Part shown: positions 1 through 6,270 of the stretch, one piece after another
How positions within the stretch are numbered: the stretch's first letter is position 1
How the letters are laid out: each line of letters opens with the position of its first letter
NCBI GenBank assembly: GCA_000434675.1
Contig: HF988638.1
Location: 75,568-105,062, forward strand
Direction of reading: 5' to 3'
Source of the DNA: Faecalibacterium sp. CAG:1138
Lineage (GTDB): Bacteria; Bacillota; Clostridia; Christensenellales; CAG-917
Length of the DNA: 29,495 nt
Position numbers and translations under genes: made by a program
The notes under the pieces: model-generated
What the model was told of the DNA's origin: nothing
Seen by the model: only the letters and a program-made list of their open reading frames with translations
Databases searched by the model: none

Positions 1-535
1 CGCGACCATATACAGAATTAAAGGAGACAAGGAGCTTAAGGTGTGCCTTGCATGCCAGACCAAAGTCGAAAACGACATGTACATCGCGACGCTTCCGTTC
101 TTCCCGCTGGTGAAGGAAGTTTACGACATGGAAAAACTGACTCCGTCGGAAACCGTTATGATGCAGCTTTATCCTGAAATTTACGCTTGCGTGGGCTGCA
201 ATGCCTGCACGAAAAGCTGCACTCAAGGGCTGAACGTTATGCAATATATCGCGGCGGCGCAGAGAGGCGACTTCGAAAGATGCGCCGAGCTCAGCTTCGA
301 CTGCGTTATGTGCGGAGTTTGCTCCTCCAGATGCCCGGCAGGCATATCTCACCCTCAAGTCGCGCTTCTGGCAAGAAGGCTCAACGGCAAATATCTCGCC
401 CCGAAATCCGAGCATCTCGAACAAAGAGTCAAAGAAATCAAAAACGGCGATTTCACCGAGCTTTTGGAAAACCTTATGGCAAAACCTGTCAGCGAGCTTA
501 AAGAGTTGTATAACAACAGAGAAATCGAAAAATAG
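1..535 (+). CDS. SdhB/FrdB-like iron-sulfur protein, 5' end cut off by window
   Basis: The reading frame is open from base 2, so the gene starts upstream; the GTG at 41 is probably internal. The visible 177 residues begin with a segment (KVCLACQTKV) resembling the last cysteine of the N-terminal [2Fe-2S] ferredoxin domain of succinate dehydrogenase/fumarate reductase subunit B. Two ferredoxin-type motifs follow, CVGCNACTKSC and CVMCGVCSSRCP. Both have the full CxxCxxCxxxC pattern, so two [4Fe-4S] clusters are expected rather than the [4Fe-4S]/[3Fe-4S] pair of classical SdhB. The likely role is electron relay from a cytoplasmic donor to the flavoprotein encoded 9 bp downstream. The donor is unknown, and no membrane-anchor subunit (SdhC/D type) lies downstream. 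The family is fairly sure; the exact physiological reaction is inferred from the neighbour. Confidence 0.85.
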   Translation, partial: ATIYRIKGDKELKVCLACQTKVENDMYIATLPFFPLVKEVYDMEKLTPSETVMMQLYPEIYACVGCNACTKSCTQGLNVMQYIAAAQRGDFERCAELSFDCVMCGVCSSRCPAGISHPQVALLARRLNGKYLAPKSEHLEQRVKEIKNGDFTELLENLMAKPVSELKELYNNREIEK

Positions 536-544
536 GAGCGATAT

Positions 545-2164
545 ATGTATACCGACAAAAATATTTTAGAATCCATAAAAAAGGTTGAAGCCACGAGAGA
601 GGCTCGCTTCGGCAAAGAGCTTAAACGTATGACCGCAGACGAAAAGGACGCGGTTTTGAAGGCTTTCCACCCGGACTATAAAACTGAAGGCTTCACAAAT
701 CTCAAAATCGGTCCGAACAAAGGCGACAAAGTGCCTGTCGAGCTTGCCGACATTTTGCAGGGCAGAAGCCGCGTGCTTGACAAGGAAATAGATCTCGAGC
801 GCCCGAACTACGACGTTGACGTTCTGGTTATCGGCGGCGGCGGAGCAGGCTCCAGCGCGGCAATAGAGGCAGACGAGGCGGGCGCAAACGTTATGATCGT
901 TACAAAGCTTCGAATCGGCGACGCCAACACCATGATGGCCGAGGGCGGTATTCAGGCGGCGGACAAAGCCAACGACAGCCCTATGCAACACTATCTGGAC
1001 GCTTTCGGAGGCGGCCACTTCGCGGCAAAACCGGAGCTTTTGGAAAAACTGGTTATGGACGGACCCGAAGCCATAAAATGGCTTAACGATCTGGGAGTTG
1101 AGTTCGACAAGGACGCGAGCGGCGTTATGATCACCACCCACGGCGGCGGCACGTCCAGAAAACGTATGCACGCGGCAAAGGACTACAGCGGCGCGGAAAT
1201 CATGCGCACTCTCCGCGACGAAGTGCTGAACAGACAAATTCCGGTGGTTGATTTCACCGCGGCAATCGAACTTATTAAGGACGATGAAGGCAAAGCCTGC
1301 GGGGCCGTTCTGATGAATATGGAAACCAAAGAGATTTTGGTTGCTCGCGCAAAATGCGTGGTCATCGCCACGGGCGGCGCAGGCAGAATGCACTATCAGG
1401 GCTTCCCGACCTCCAACCATTACGGCGCAACCGCCGACGGTCTGGTTCTGGGTTACAGGGCAGGGGCAAAACTGCTTTATCCGGATACTCTTCAATATCA
1501 CCCGACGGGCGCAGCGTATCCTTCGCAGATTTACGGCGCGCTCGTTACGGAAAAAGTCAGAAGTCTCGGCGCGCAGCTCGTCAACCGCGACGGCGTTGCG
1601 TTTATGAATCCGCTTGAAACCCGCGACGTTTCCGCCGCTTCCATCATCAGAGAATGCACCGAAAGGAACGAAGGCGTGGACACCGGCGAAGGCAAAGGCG
1701 TGTGGCTCGACACTCCGCTCATCGAAATGCTCGGCGGCGAAGGCACAATCGAAAAACGTATCCCTGCAATGATGAGAATGTTCGCAAAATACGGCATCGA
1801 CATCAGAAAGGAACCTATTTTGGTTTATCCGACTTTGCACTATCAAAACGGCGGCCTCGACATCGGTGTGGACGGTATGACTTCCGTCGAAAACCTTTAC
1901 GTTGCAGGCGAAGCCGTCGGAGGAATCCACGGCAGAAACCGTCTTATGGGCAACAGCCTTCTGGACATAATCGTGTTCGGCCGCAACGCAGGTCAGCAGG
2001 CAGGCAAAAAATGCAAAACCGTGAAGGTCGGCAAAATGACTTTGGATCACGTCAAAAAGTTCCAGCTCGACGCGGAACAAGCCGGCATCAAAAACCAAAT
2101 CGCATCTCCTAAACTTTTGCCTGTTTACACTCACGGCAGCAAGGTGGAAAAACAACCGTTCTAA
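545..2164 (+). CDS. Fumarate reductase/succinate dehydrogenase-type flavoprotein
   Basis: A 539-residue FAD enzyme that probably reduces fumarate to succinate, with electrons from the preceding Fe-S protein. The FAD-binding Rossmann motif GGGGAG lies at residues 97-102 and ATGGAG at 275-280. All four active-site elements of the SdhA/FrdA family are visible: HPTG (His319), TRDVSAASI (Arg360), HYQNGG (His432) and RLMGNSLLD (Arg466). The usual SHT motif, whose histidine carries covalent FAD, reads ANT with Asn128, so FAD should be bound non-covalently as in soluble fumarate reductases and L-aspartate oxidase. About 90 residues precede the Rossmann fold, longer than in SdhA. An AGGAG site at 534-538 supports the ATG at 545. 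L-aspartate oxidase is a less likely alternative because no nadA or nadC is adjacent and an Fe-S partner is present. Direction (reduction) is inferred from the anaerobe-like context. Confidence 0.88.
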   Translation: MYTDKNILESIKKVEATREARFGKELKRMTADEKDAVLKAFHPDYKTEGFTNLKIGPNKGDKVPVELADILQGRSRVLDKEIDLERPNYDVDVLVIGGGGAGSSAAIEADEAGANVMIVTKLRIGDANTMMAEGGIQAADKANDSPMQHYLDAFGGGHFAAKPELLEKLVMDGPEAIKWLNDLGVEFDKDASGVMITTHGGGTSRKRMHAAKDYSGAEIMRTLRDEVLNRQIPVVDFTAAIELIKDDEGKACGAVLMNMETKEILVARAKCVVIATGGAGRMHYQGFPTSNHYGATADGLVLGYRAGAKLLYPDTLQYHPTGAAYPSQIYGALVTEKVRSLGAQLVNRDGVAFMNPLETRDVSAASIIRECTERNEGVDTGEGKGVWLDTPLIEMLGGEGTIEKRIPAMMRMFAKYGIDIRKEPILVYPTLHYQNGGLDIGVDGMTSVENLYVAGEAVGGIHGRNRLMGNSLLDIIVFGRNAGQQAGKKCKTVKVGKMTLDHVKKFQLDAEQAGIKNQIASPKLLPVYTHGSKVEKQPF

Positions 2165-2194
2165 CCAAAAGGACACTTAAACGTATAAAAATCT

Positions 2195-3445
2195 ATGATT
2201 AACTTGATTTCATCATTCTTAGGCCTCAACATTTCCGGACTCACGGCAGTGCTTTTCGGCACGTTTCTTATCGCGGCTTTGGGCTATTTGCTGGGCAGCG
2301 TAAAAATTAAGGGCTTGTCGCTCGGCACGGCGGGAGTGTTCTTGGTTGCGCTTGCTTTCGGCTTTTTGTTCGCGGCAAAATTTATGGACAAAGGTTTTTT
2401 GAAAAATTTCTACATTCCGGACGAAAGCGCGATAACGTATAAGTATTTCAAAGAAATCGACAGCATAGGTCTCGTGCTGTTCGTTACGGCTGTCGGCTAC
2501 ATCGCAGGCCCGACCTTCTTCAGAAACCTGAAGAAAAACGCAAAAAGCTATTGTTTACTCGGCGTTGTGATCATCGGTTCCGGCGTTTTGGTGGCAGTGC
2601 TGTTTGCTTTGATCCCGGGCATAGGAAGTCCGTTTTCCGCGGGCATACTGTCGGGCGCGTTGACTTCTACGCCTGCGTTCAGCGCGGCCGAAGCGGCGGC
2701 AGGAGAGGAGAGCGCTCTGGTAGCTTTGGGGCATGCGATCGCTTATCCGTTCGGCGTCGTGGGCGTGGTGCTTTTCGTGCAGCTCGTTCCGAAAGTCATG
2801 AAGGTTGACAACTCGGAAGAAATCATCAAAATGCAGTCCTCCAAACTTGACGTCAGAAAGGAATATCAGGGCAAACTTATCGACATCGACGAATTCGGTC
2901 TGGCAGACTTCGGCATTGCGGTGGTTCTGGGCATAATTCTCGGCAACGTTTCCATAAACGTGGGCGGCGTAAAACTCAGCCTCGGAAACACGGGCGGTCC
3001 GCTGATTATGGCGCTTATTCTCGGCCACCTCGGCCACGTCGGACACATAAACCTCAAAGTGCCGGAGCACACGCTGAAAGTGTTCAGAGAGTTCGGTCTG
3101 ATGCTGTTCCTCATCGGCGCGGGCGTCAGAGGCGGCATAAGCCTTATGGCAAAAATTTACGGCGGAAACTTTAACGTTATGCTCATTCCTTACGGATTTA
3201 TTGCGGGCGTAATTATGACGGTTTTGCCGATGTTTGCAGGTTTCTTCTTTGCAAAATACGTACTGAAACTGCCGCTGTTCAACAACCTCGGCTCCATCAC
3301 CGGAGGCATGACTTCCACTCCTGCGCTCGGAACCTTGGTTCAGGTGTCGGGAACCGACGACGTTGCAGGCGCGTATGCGGCAACCTATCCTATAGCTCTC
3401 ATTCTGATCGTTGTTGCCTCCAACCTTATGGTATCGTTTATCTGA
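2195..3445 (+). CDS. AspT/YidE-family antiporter without RCK domains
   Basis: A 416-residue integral membrane protein of the aspartate:alanine exchanger (AspT/YidE/YbjL) family. Two homologous membrane halves are recognisable. Residues 15-60 carry the GYLLGSVKIKGLSLG segment typical of the family start. The repeat-specific motif occurs once per half, as GALTSTPAF (155-162) and GGMTSTPAL (370-378). Only about 35 hydrophilic residues (roughly 200-235) separate the halves, where AspT and YidE (about 550-560 residues) carry two RCK_C domains, so the regulatory domains are absent. It follows the flavoprotein by 30 bp with no terminator, which suggests a substrate or product antiporter for fumarate/succinate or aspartate; the substrate cannot be read from sequence. 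The ATG at 2195 has no close ribosome binding site (AAAAGGA ends 21 bases upstream), so initiation may be weak or coupled. Confidence 0.85.
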   Translation: MINLISSFLGLNISGLTAVLFGTFLIAALGYLLGSVKIKGLSLGTAGVFLVALAFGFLFAAKFMDKGFLKNFYIPDESAITYKYFKEIDSIGLVLFVTAVGYIAGPTFFRNLKKNAKSYCLLGVVIIGSGVLVAVLFALIPGIGSPFSAGILSGALTSTPAFSAAEAAAGEESALVALGHAIAYPFGVVGVVLFVQLVPKVMKVDNSEEIIKMQSSKLDVRKEYQGKLIDIDEFGLADFGIAVVLGIILGNVSINVGGVKLSLGNTGGPLIMALILGHLGHVGHINLKVPEHTLKVFREFGLMLFLIGAGVRGGISLMAKIYGGNFNVMLIPYGFIAGVIMTVLPMFAGFFFAKYVLKLPLFNNLGSITGGMTSTPALGTLVQVSGTDDVAGAYAATYPIALILIVVASNLMVSFI

Positions 3446-3461
3446 TAACTTCATTAAAACA

Positions 3462-3489
3462 AAAAGCGGCCCGCACAGAGGCCGCTTTT
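3462..3489 (+). terminator. Terminator of the fumarate/antiporter operon
   Basis: A perfect 10-bp stem AAAAGCGGCC / GGCCGCTTTT with an 8-base loop lies 17 bases after the antiporter stop codon. The stem itself ends in TTTT on the plus strand and in AAAA on the other side, so it could also act on the minus strand. Confidence 0.85.
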
Positions 3490-3500
3490 CAAATAATTCG

Positions 3501-3536
3501 TTTCAAACAAAAAACCGTCCCGATTCGGGACGGTTT
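3501..3536 (-). terminator. Terminator of the tail-anchored protein gene
   Basis: A perfect 10-bp stem AAACCGTCCC (3512-3521) / GGGACGGTTT (3527-3536) with a 5-base loop. On the minus strand it is followed by TTTTGTTTGAAA. It lies 14 bases beyond the stop of the minus-strand gene ending at 3551 and forms a back-to-back pair with the plus-strand terminator at 3462-3489. Confidence 0.85.
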
Positions 3537-3550
3537 GATTTTCGTTCGGT

Positions 3551-4189
3551 TTAGCCGAGAAGAGGAAGCAGGTTCTTAACGAGGAAGTAGCAAGCCGCTG
3601 CCGCTGCCGCAAACAAGCCGATGGCGAGCGCGATTCTGCCGCCCTTGCCGCCTTTTTTGGCTTTCTTAGGTTTTTCGACCTTTTCGCCTTCTTTGATAAC
3701 GACCTGAGGTTCAGGGATAGGTTCGGCCTCGACGACTGCCGGAGCTTCTTCGACGTATTCGGTTTCAGGAACTTCCTCGACGTATTCTTCCGCAGGAGTT
3801 TCTTCATAGTAAACCTCTTCCACCGGTTCTTCGGCGAAATAATCTTCGGTTTCGACGGTCGGTTCTGCCGGAGCTTCGGCGTCAAGTTTGTCGTCGGATC
3901 TGAGCATTTCAACCATTATGGAGGTTGCGTTAGGGTTGACGACGGAGCCGTCTGCGTTGAACTTTCCTGCCTGATCGAGAACCGACTTGAAATCTTTCAG
4001 CCAGTTTTTGACTTCGCCCGCCGCTACTTTCGGTTCGAAACCTTGGTCAACGATGGTGTAATATTTGTTTTTAGCCTTGGTTTTGACTCTGTTGATAAGA
4101 GCAACCATGTTGGCTGTTTTAGGTACGTCGGCAAAAACGGTGTCGATATAAGTGTTCAGTTGATTGTCGATTTTAGCGCGCATTTCCAT
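3551..4189 (-). CDS. Predicted tail-anchored acidic membrane protein, unrecognised
   Basis: I do not recognise the family. I place the start at the ATG at 4189 (212 residues) because a GAGGTA ribosome binding site lies at 4195-4200; the frame is open further upstream but that part overlaps the promoter. The protein has three parts: a probably helical N-terminal domain of about 100 residues; an acidic Pro/Glu/Val/Tyr-rich low-complexity linker (about 104-165) with repeats of the type EEVYYEE and EEYVEEVPE; and a Lys/Gly-rich patch (168-184) before one hydrophobic segment (about 185-210) that ends the protein. No N-terminal signal is visible. This layout predicts insertion by the C-terminus, with the N-terminal domain held in the cytoplasm by a flexible linker. 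It has its own promoter and terminator, so it is monocistronic. Function is unknown. Confidence 0.75.
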   Translation of the reverse strand: MEMRAKIDNQLNTYIDTVFADVPKTANMVALINRVKTKAKNKYYTIVDQGFEPKVAAGEVKNWLKDFKSVLDQAGKFNADGSVVNPNATSIMVEMLRSDDKLDAEAPAEPTVETEDYFAEEPVEEVYYEETPAEEYVEEVPETEYVEEAPAVVEAEPIPEPQVVIKEGEKVEKPKKAKKGGKGGRIALAIGLFAAAAAACYFLVKNLLPLLG

Positions 4190-4222
4190 AATTCTACCTC
4201 TAAAAATACTTATATTATTAAC

Positions 4223-4252
4223 ATTATACAATATTTCTATGAGCAAAGTCAA
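4223..4252 (-). promoter_or_regulatory. Promoter of the tail-anchored protein gene
   Basis: On the minus strand TTGACT (4252-4247) and TATAAT (4228-4223) are separated by 18 bp. The predicted start of transcription is about 25 bases upstream of the GAGGTA ribosome binding site. Confidence 0.7.
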
Positions 4253-4343
4253 AATATTTTGCCGACAATTTTACTAAATTATCGACCCTTTGTTCACTTT
4301 TTTTAATTATTTTCAATAATTTTCGATTAGGCTTCAAAAATGA

Positions 4344-4370
4344 TTGACATGCGGCAACGGTTGTGATACT
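4344..4370 (+). promoter_or_regulatory. Promoter of the padR-HAAS operon
   Basis: TTGACA at 4344-4349 is a perfect -35. A -10-like GATACT at 4365-4370 is preceded by TG at 4362-4363 (extended -10). The spacer is only 15 bp, so the exact -10 is uncertain; TATATA at about 4373-4380 is an alternative. The inverted repeat at 4375-4395 covers the expected transcription start. Confidence 0.6.
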
Positions 4371-4374
4371 TTAT

Positions 4375-4395
4375 ATATATAAACAGGTTATATAT
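4375..4395. promoter_or_regulatory. Candidate PadR operator
   Basis: A perfect inverted repeat, ATATATAA-N5-TTATATAT, lies just downstream of the -10 region and 30 bases before the padR start codon. PadR-family regulators commonly bind AT-rich palindromes in their own promoter and repress themselves. The position would block transcription, so autorepression is the simplest reading. Confidence 0.6.
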
Positions 4396-4425
4396 GTCTG
4401 TACCATAATATAAAAGGGAGCAAGC

Positions 4426-4761
4426 ATGGCAATTTCAACCGACGTCTTAAGAGGGCATACGGACACGGTCATTTTGAATATTTTGCGGCAAGGCGACAGC
4501 TACGGCTACGAGATAACCAAAAAAATTCTCGAAGCGTCCGAAGGCCGAATCGAACTTACCGAAGCCACCATCTACATCGCGTTCAGGCGTATGGAGCAGG
4601 CGGGGCTTATCGCAAGCTACTGGGGCGACGGCGTGGGCGGAGCAAGGCGCAGATACTACAGCATCACGCAAAAGGGCCTTGCGACCTACAAGGAACACGT
4701 TGCCGAATGGCAGGAAGTCAACACTATATTAAATTCGCTGATCACCGGCGACTTAACTTAA
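4426..4761 (+). CDS. PadR-family transcriptional regulator
   Basis: A 111-residue winged-helix regulator of the PadR family. The segment from VILNILRQGDSYGYEITKKI through EATIYIAFRRMEQAGLI to GGARRRYYSITQKGLATY carries the PadR hallmarks: the GYEI helix, the recognition helix of the TLYPALRRLE type (here TIYIAFRRME) and the wing with RRYYSIT. The C-terminal dimerisation helix is short, as in subfamily 2. A GGGAG ribosome binding site precedes the ATG. The gene is followed by 21 bp and then a HAAS-type membrane protein, a frequent pairing in Firmicutes in which the membrane protein is thought to act with or under the PadR protein. It probably represses its own operon through the palindrome at 4375-4395. 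The inducer is unknown. Confidence 0.92.
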   Translation: MAISTDVLRGHTDTVILNILRQGDSYGYEITKKILEASEGRIELTEATIYIAFRRMEQAGLIASYWGDGVGGARRRYYSITQKGLATYKEHVAEWQEVNTILNSLITGDLT

Positions 4762-4782
4762 AAAGCAGGAGGACAACTTAAT

Positions 4783-5601
4783 ATGATCAAACGGTTTAGA
4801 TCTTTCATCGACAGAGAATTTGCCGGATATCCGGAGAGCAAACAGCTTTCCGATCTCAAAGAAGAACTCGTTTCCGTTTTGATGGACAAATATAACGACG
4901 GTCTGGAAAACGGAATGAACGAACTGGATTCCTATTCCAAAGCCATCGAATCTATGAGCGACCTCAGGGCGCAATATAAGGACGAAATGGACGCCTTGCA
5001 CTTCACCAAGGACGAAGTGGTGGCAAAAACCATAAACACCTTCATCGTCAGCATATTGTATTTCCTCGGACTTACCATCGTCTTTTTGGCGCTTCAGTTC
5101 ACGATCGGCAAAAAAGGCGAACCGGCTTGGCTGGTGTGGCCGCTCGGCGCAATGATTTACGTCGTCAGCCTGTTCGTTATGCTCAACCAAAACGGCAAAC
5201 TTTCAAAGAGCAAACTTTTGAAACGCGGTTCCATTTACGGCATCGGCATGGCGCTTGCAACGCTTCTGTATATGGTGATGCTGTTCGGACACAAGGTTTT
5301 CCCTTCGATGCCTAATCTGGCGCATCCGGGCTGGTTGATCTTCCCGTTCGCAGTCAGCTGCTGCCTCATTTTGTCCGCGCTTCTTGTTGAGCACAAAAAA
5401 GCCTTCAAAATCGTTTTGCTTGCGATTGCCGCAGTGCTTCTGGTGGCCTTCTTACAACTGTTTTTGATGTTCGTTTTGCACATTCCGAACAGCTGGCTTG
5501 TGTACCTCGTTGCTGTGTTTGCGGCGTTTGTTGCCCTCAGCATTAAGGTTATGGAAAAACCTAAAAGCGACCTCAAAAAACGCAAAAACGAAAAAGAATA
5601 A
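4783..5601 (+). CDS. HAAS-domain (DUF1700/permease-prefix-like) membrane protein
   Basis: A 272-residue protein with a cytoplasmic helical N-terminal domain (about 1-75). The pattern there (FIDREFAGYPESKQLSDLKEE, then DSYSKAIESMSDL) matches HAAS/DUF1700-type domains, in which a short multi-helix bundle precedes membrane segments. Six hydrophobic segments follow (about 86-112, 115-135, 150-168, 180-202, 205-230, 232-252), and the protein ends in a highly charged Lys-rich tail. It is co-transcribed with padR (21-bp gap, GGAGG site just before the ATG). In known PadR-HAAS pairs the membrane partner is implicated in signalling to or control by the regulator; no transport motif is visible, so I do not assign a transported substrate. 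The operon ends at the poly-T terminator at 5613-5670. Confidence 0.8.
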   Translation: MIKRFRSFIDREFAGYPESKQLSDLKEELVSVLMDKYNDGLENGMNELDSYSKAIESMSDLRAQYKDEMDALHFTKDEVVAKTINTFIVSILYFLGLTIVFLALQFTIGKKGEPAWLVWPLGAMIYVVSLFVMLNQNGKLSKSKLLKRGSIYGIGMALATLLYMVMLFGHKVFPSMPNLAHPGWLIFPFAVSCCLILSALLVEHKKAFKIVLLAIAAVLLVAFLQLFLMFVLHIPNSWLVYLVAVFAAFVALSIKVMEKPKSDLKKRKNEKE

Positions 5602-5612
5602 TTCTATCCGAA

Positions 5613-5670
5613 AAACCCGCCACTGGCGGGGTTTTTTTTTTTTTTTTTTTGTTTTTCTGGCGGGTTTTTT
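5613..5670 (+). terminator. Terminator with 19-T run and duplicated 3' arm
   Basis: The 5' arm CCCGCC (5616-5621) pairs with GGCGGG (5625-5630) across a 3-base loop. An uninterrupted run of 19 T follows (5632-5650). A second copy of the 3' arm, CTGGCGGG (5657-5664), then precedes another T6. The 5' arm could pair with either copy. This ends the padR-HAAS operon. Confidence 0.85.
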
Positions 5671-5681
5671 CATTTGGATTT

Positions 5682-6161
5682 TCAGTTTTCGAGATCTTTT
5701 TTGGTGAAGGTGGTGTAAAGCGTTTTCGGAAGCTCTGTTTTGGTAACTTTCAGAAATTCGGCGATTTCGTCTTTTTTGACGTTTGCCTTGACGACGCCGA
5801 GCTTTTCGGGGATTTTCGAGTTTACGTCGTTAAAAATCAAAAACACTTCGTTTGTGTCGAGGTTGTGTTTGATTTCCGTAAAGTTTTTGTTCTCGAAGTA
5901 CATTGAGAAAAACCCGTAGCAGACGTAGAACCTGTCGTTTTTGAAATGATATTCGCAGCCGAATATGAGAGAAAGCGAAGCGGCGCACACCGCAAGGCAC
6001 GAAATCATCGCCGAAACGGAAATGCTTATCGAAGTGTTTCTGAGGCTTCCAACCTCCAGAACCACCAAAAAGTCGAACACGGCGCCGGCAATCGTCAGCA
6101 CTGCAACCAGCCATAAAAGAGCGTAAATCGTTTTAGTAAAATTCATTTTAAATTTTTTCAT
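5682..6161 (-). CDS. Small membrane protein with PH-like C-terminal domain
   Basis: I choose the ATG at 6161 (159 residues) because AGGTGAG, matching the 3' part of the consensus Shine-Dalgarno, lies just upstream at 6165-6171; the frame is open further upstream but that part crosses the promoter region. Two transmembrane helices are visible (about residues 10-35 and 42-68). They are followed by a soluble region of about 90 residues with alternating hydrophobic strands (YHFKNDRFYVCYGFFSMYF, then VFLIFND), a layout seen in bacterial PH-domain (YdbT/YdbS-like) membrane proteins. The family call is tentative and function is unknown. It is monocistronic, divergent from the gene at 6271 and convergent with the padR operon. 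No clear minus-strand terminator of its own is seen apart from the shared poly-T region. Confidence 0.7.
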   Translation of the reverse strand: MKKFKMNFTKTIYALLWLVAVLTIAGAVFDFLVVLEVGSLRNTSISISVSAMISCLAVCAASLSLIFGCEYHFKNDRFYVCYGFFSMYFENKNFTEIKHNLDTNEVFLIFNDVNSKIPEKLGVVKANVKKDEIAEFLKVTKTELPKTLYTTFTKKDLEN

Positions 6162-6177
6162 AATCTCACCTAAAAAT

Positions 6178-6206
6178 ATTTTAGCACAAATGTTGCAAAA
6201 AACCAA
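6178..6206 (-). promoter_or_regulatory. Probable promoter of the 5682-6161 gene
   Basis: On the minus strand an extended -10, TGC followed by TAAAAT (6186-6178), lies 17 bases upstream of the start codon. The -35 candidate TTGGTT (6206-6201) is weak. Confidence 0.4.
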
Positions 6207-6224
6207 CAAAAACCGCAAAAAAAC

Positions 6225-6253
6225 TTTGAAGGACGAAAAATTTGTGTTATAAT
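6225..6253 (+). promoter_or_regulatory. Promoter of the DUF2156-acetyltransferase gene
   Basis: An extended -10, TGT followed by TATAAT (6245-6253), with a -35-like TTTGAA at 6225-6230 and 17-bp spacing. A GGAG ribosome binding site follows at 6260-6263, just before the ATG at 6271. Confidence 0.65.
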
Positions 6254-6270
6254 TAGTTCGGAGACGTATT

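Noticed and set aside
41..535. GTG at 41 as the true start of the iron-sulfur protein
   Set aside because: The frame stays open to the window edge and the sequence upstream of it continues the SdhB-like ferredoxin domain, so the gene is truncated by the window rather than starting here.
566..2176. A 536-codon open frame on the minus strand, antisense to the flavoprotein
   Set aside because: It mirrors the flavoprotein frame, has no recognisable protein features (many His/Phe/Val/Arg runs) and no ribosome binding site; it is a codon-usage shadow.
3462..3536. A short repeat cluster or CRISPR-like array between 3462 and 3536
   Set aside because: The two stem-loops are different in sequence and are simply the back-to-back terminators of two convergent genes.
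4190..4252. A longer N-terminus of the tail-anchored protein starting at 4252
   Set aside because: The extra 21 codons overlap the promoter and lack a ribosome binding site; the ATG at 4189 has one.
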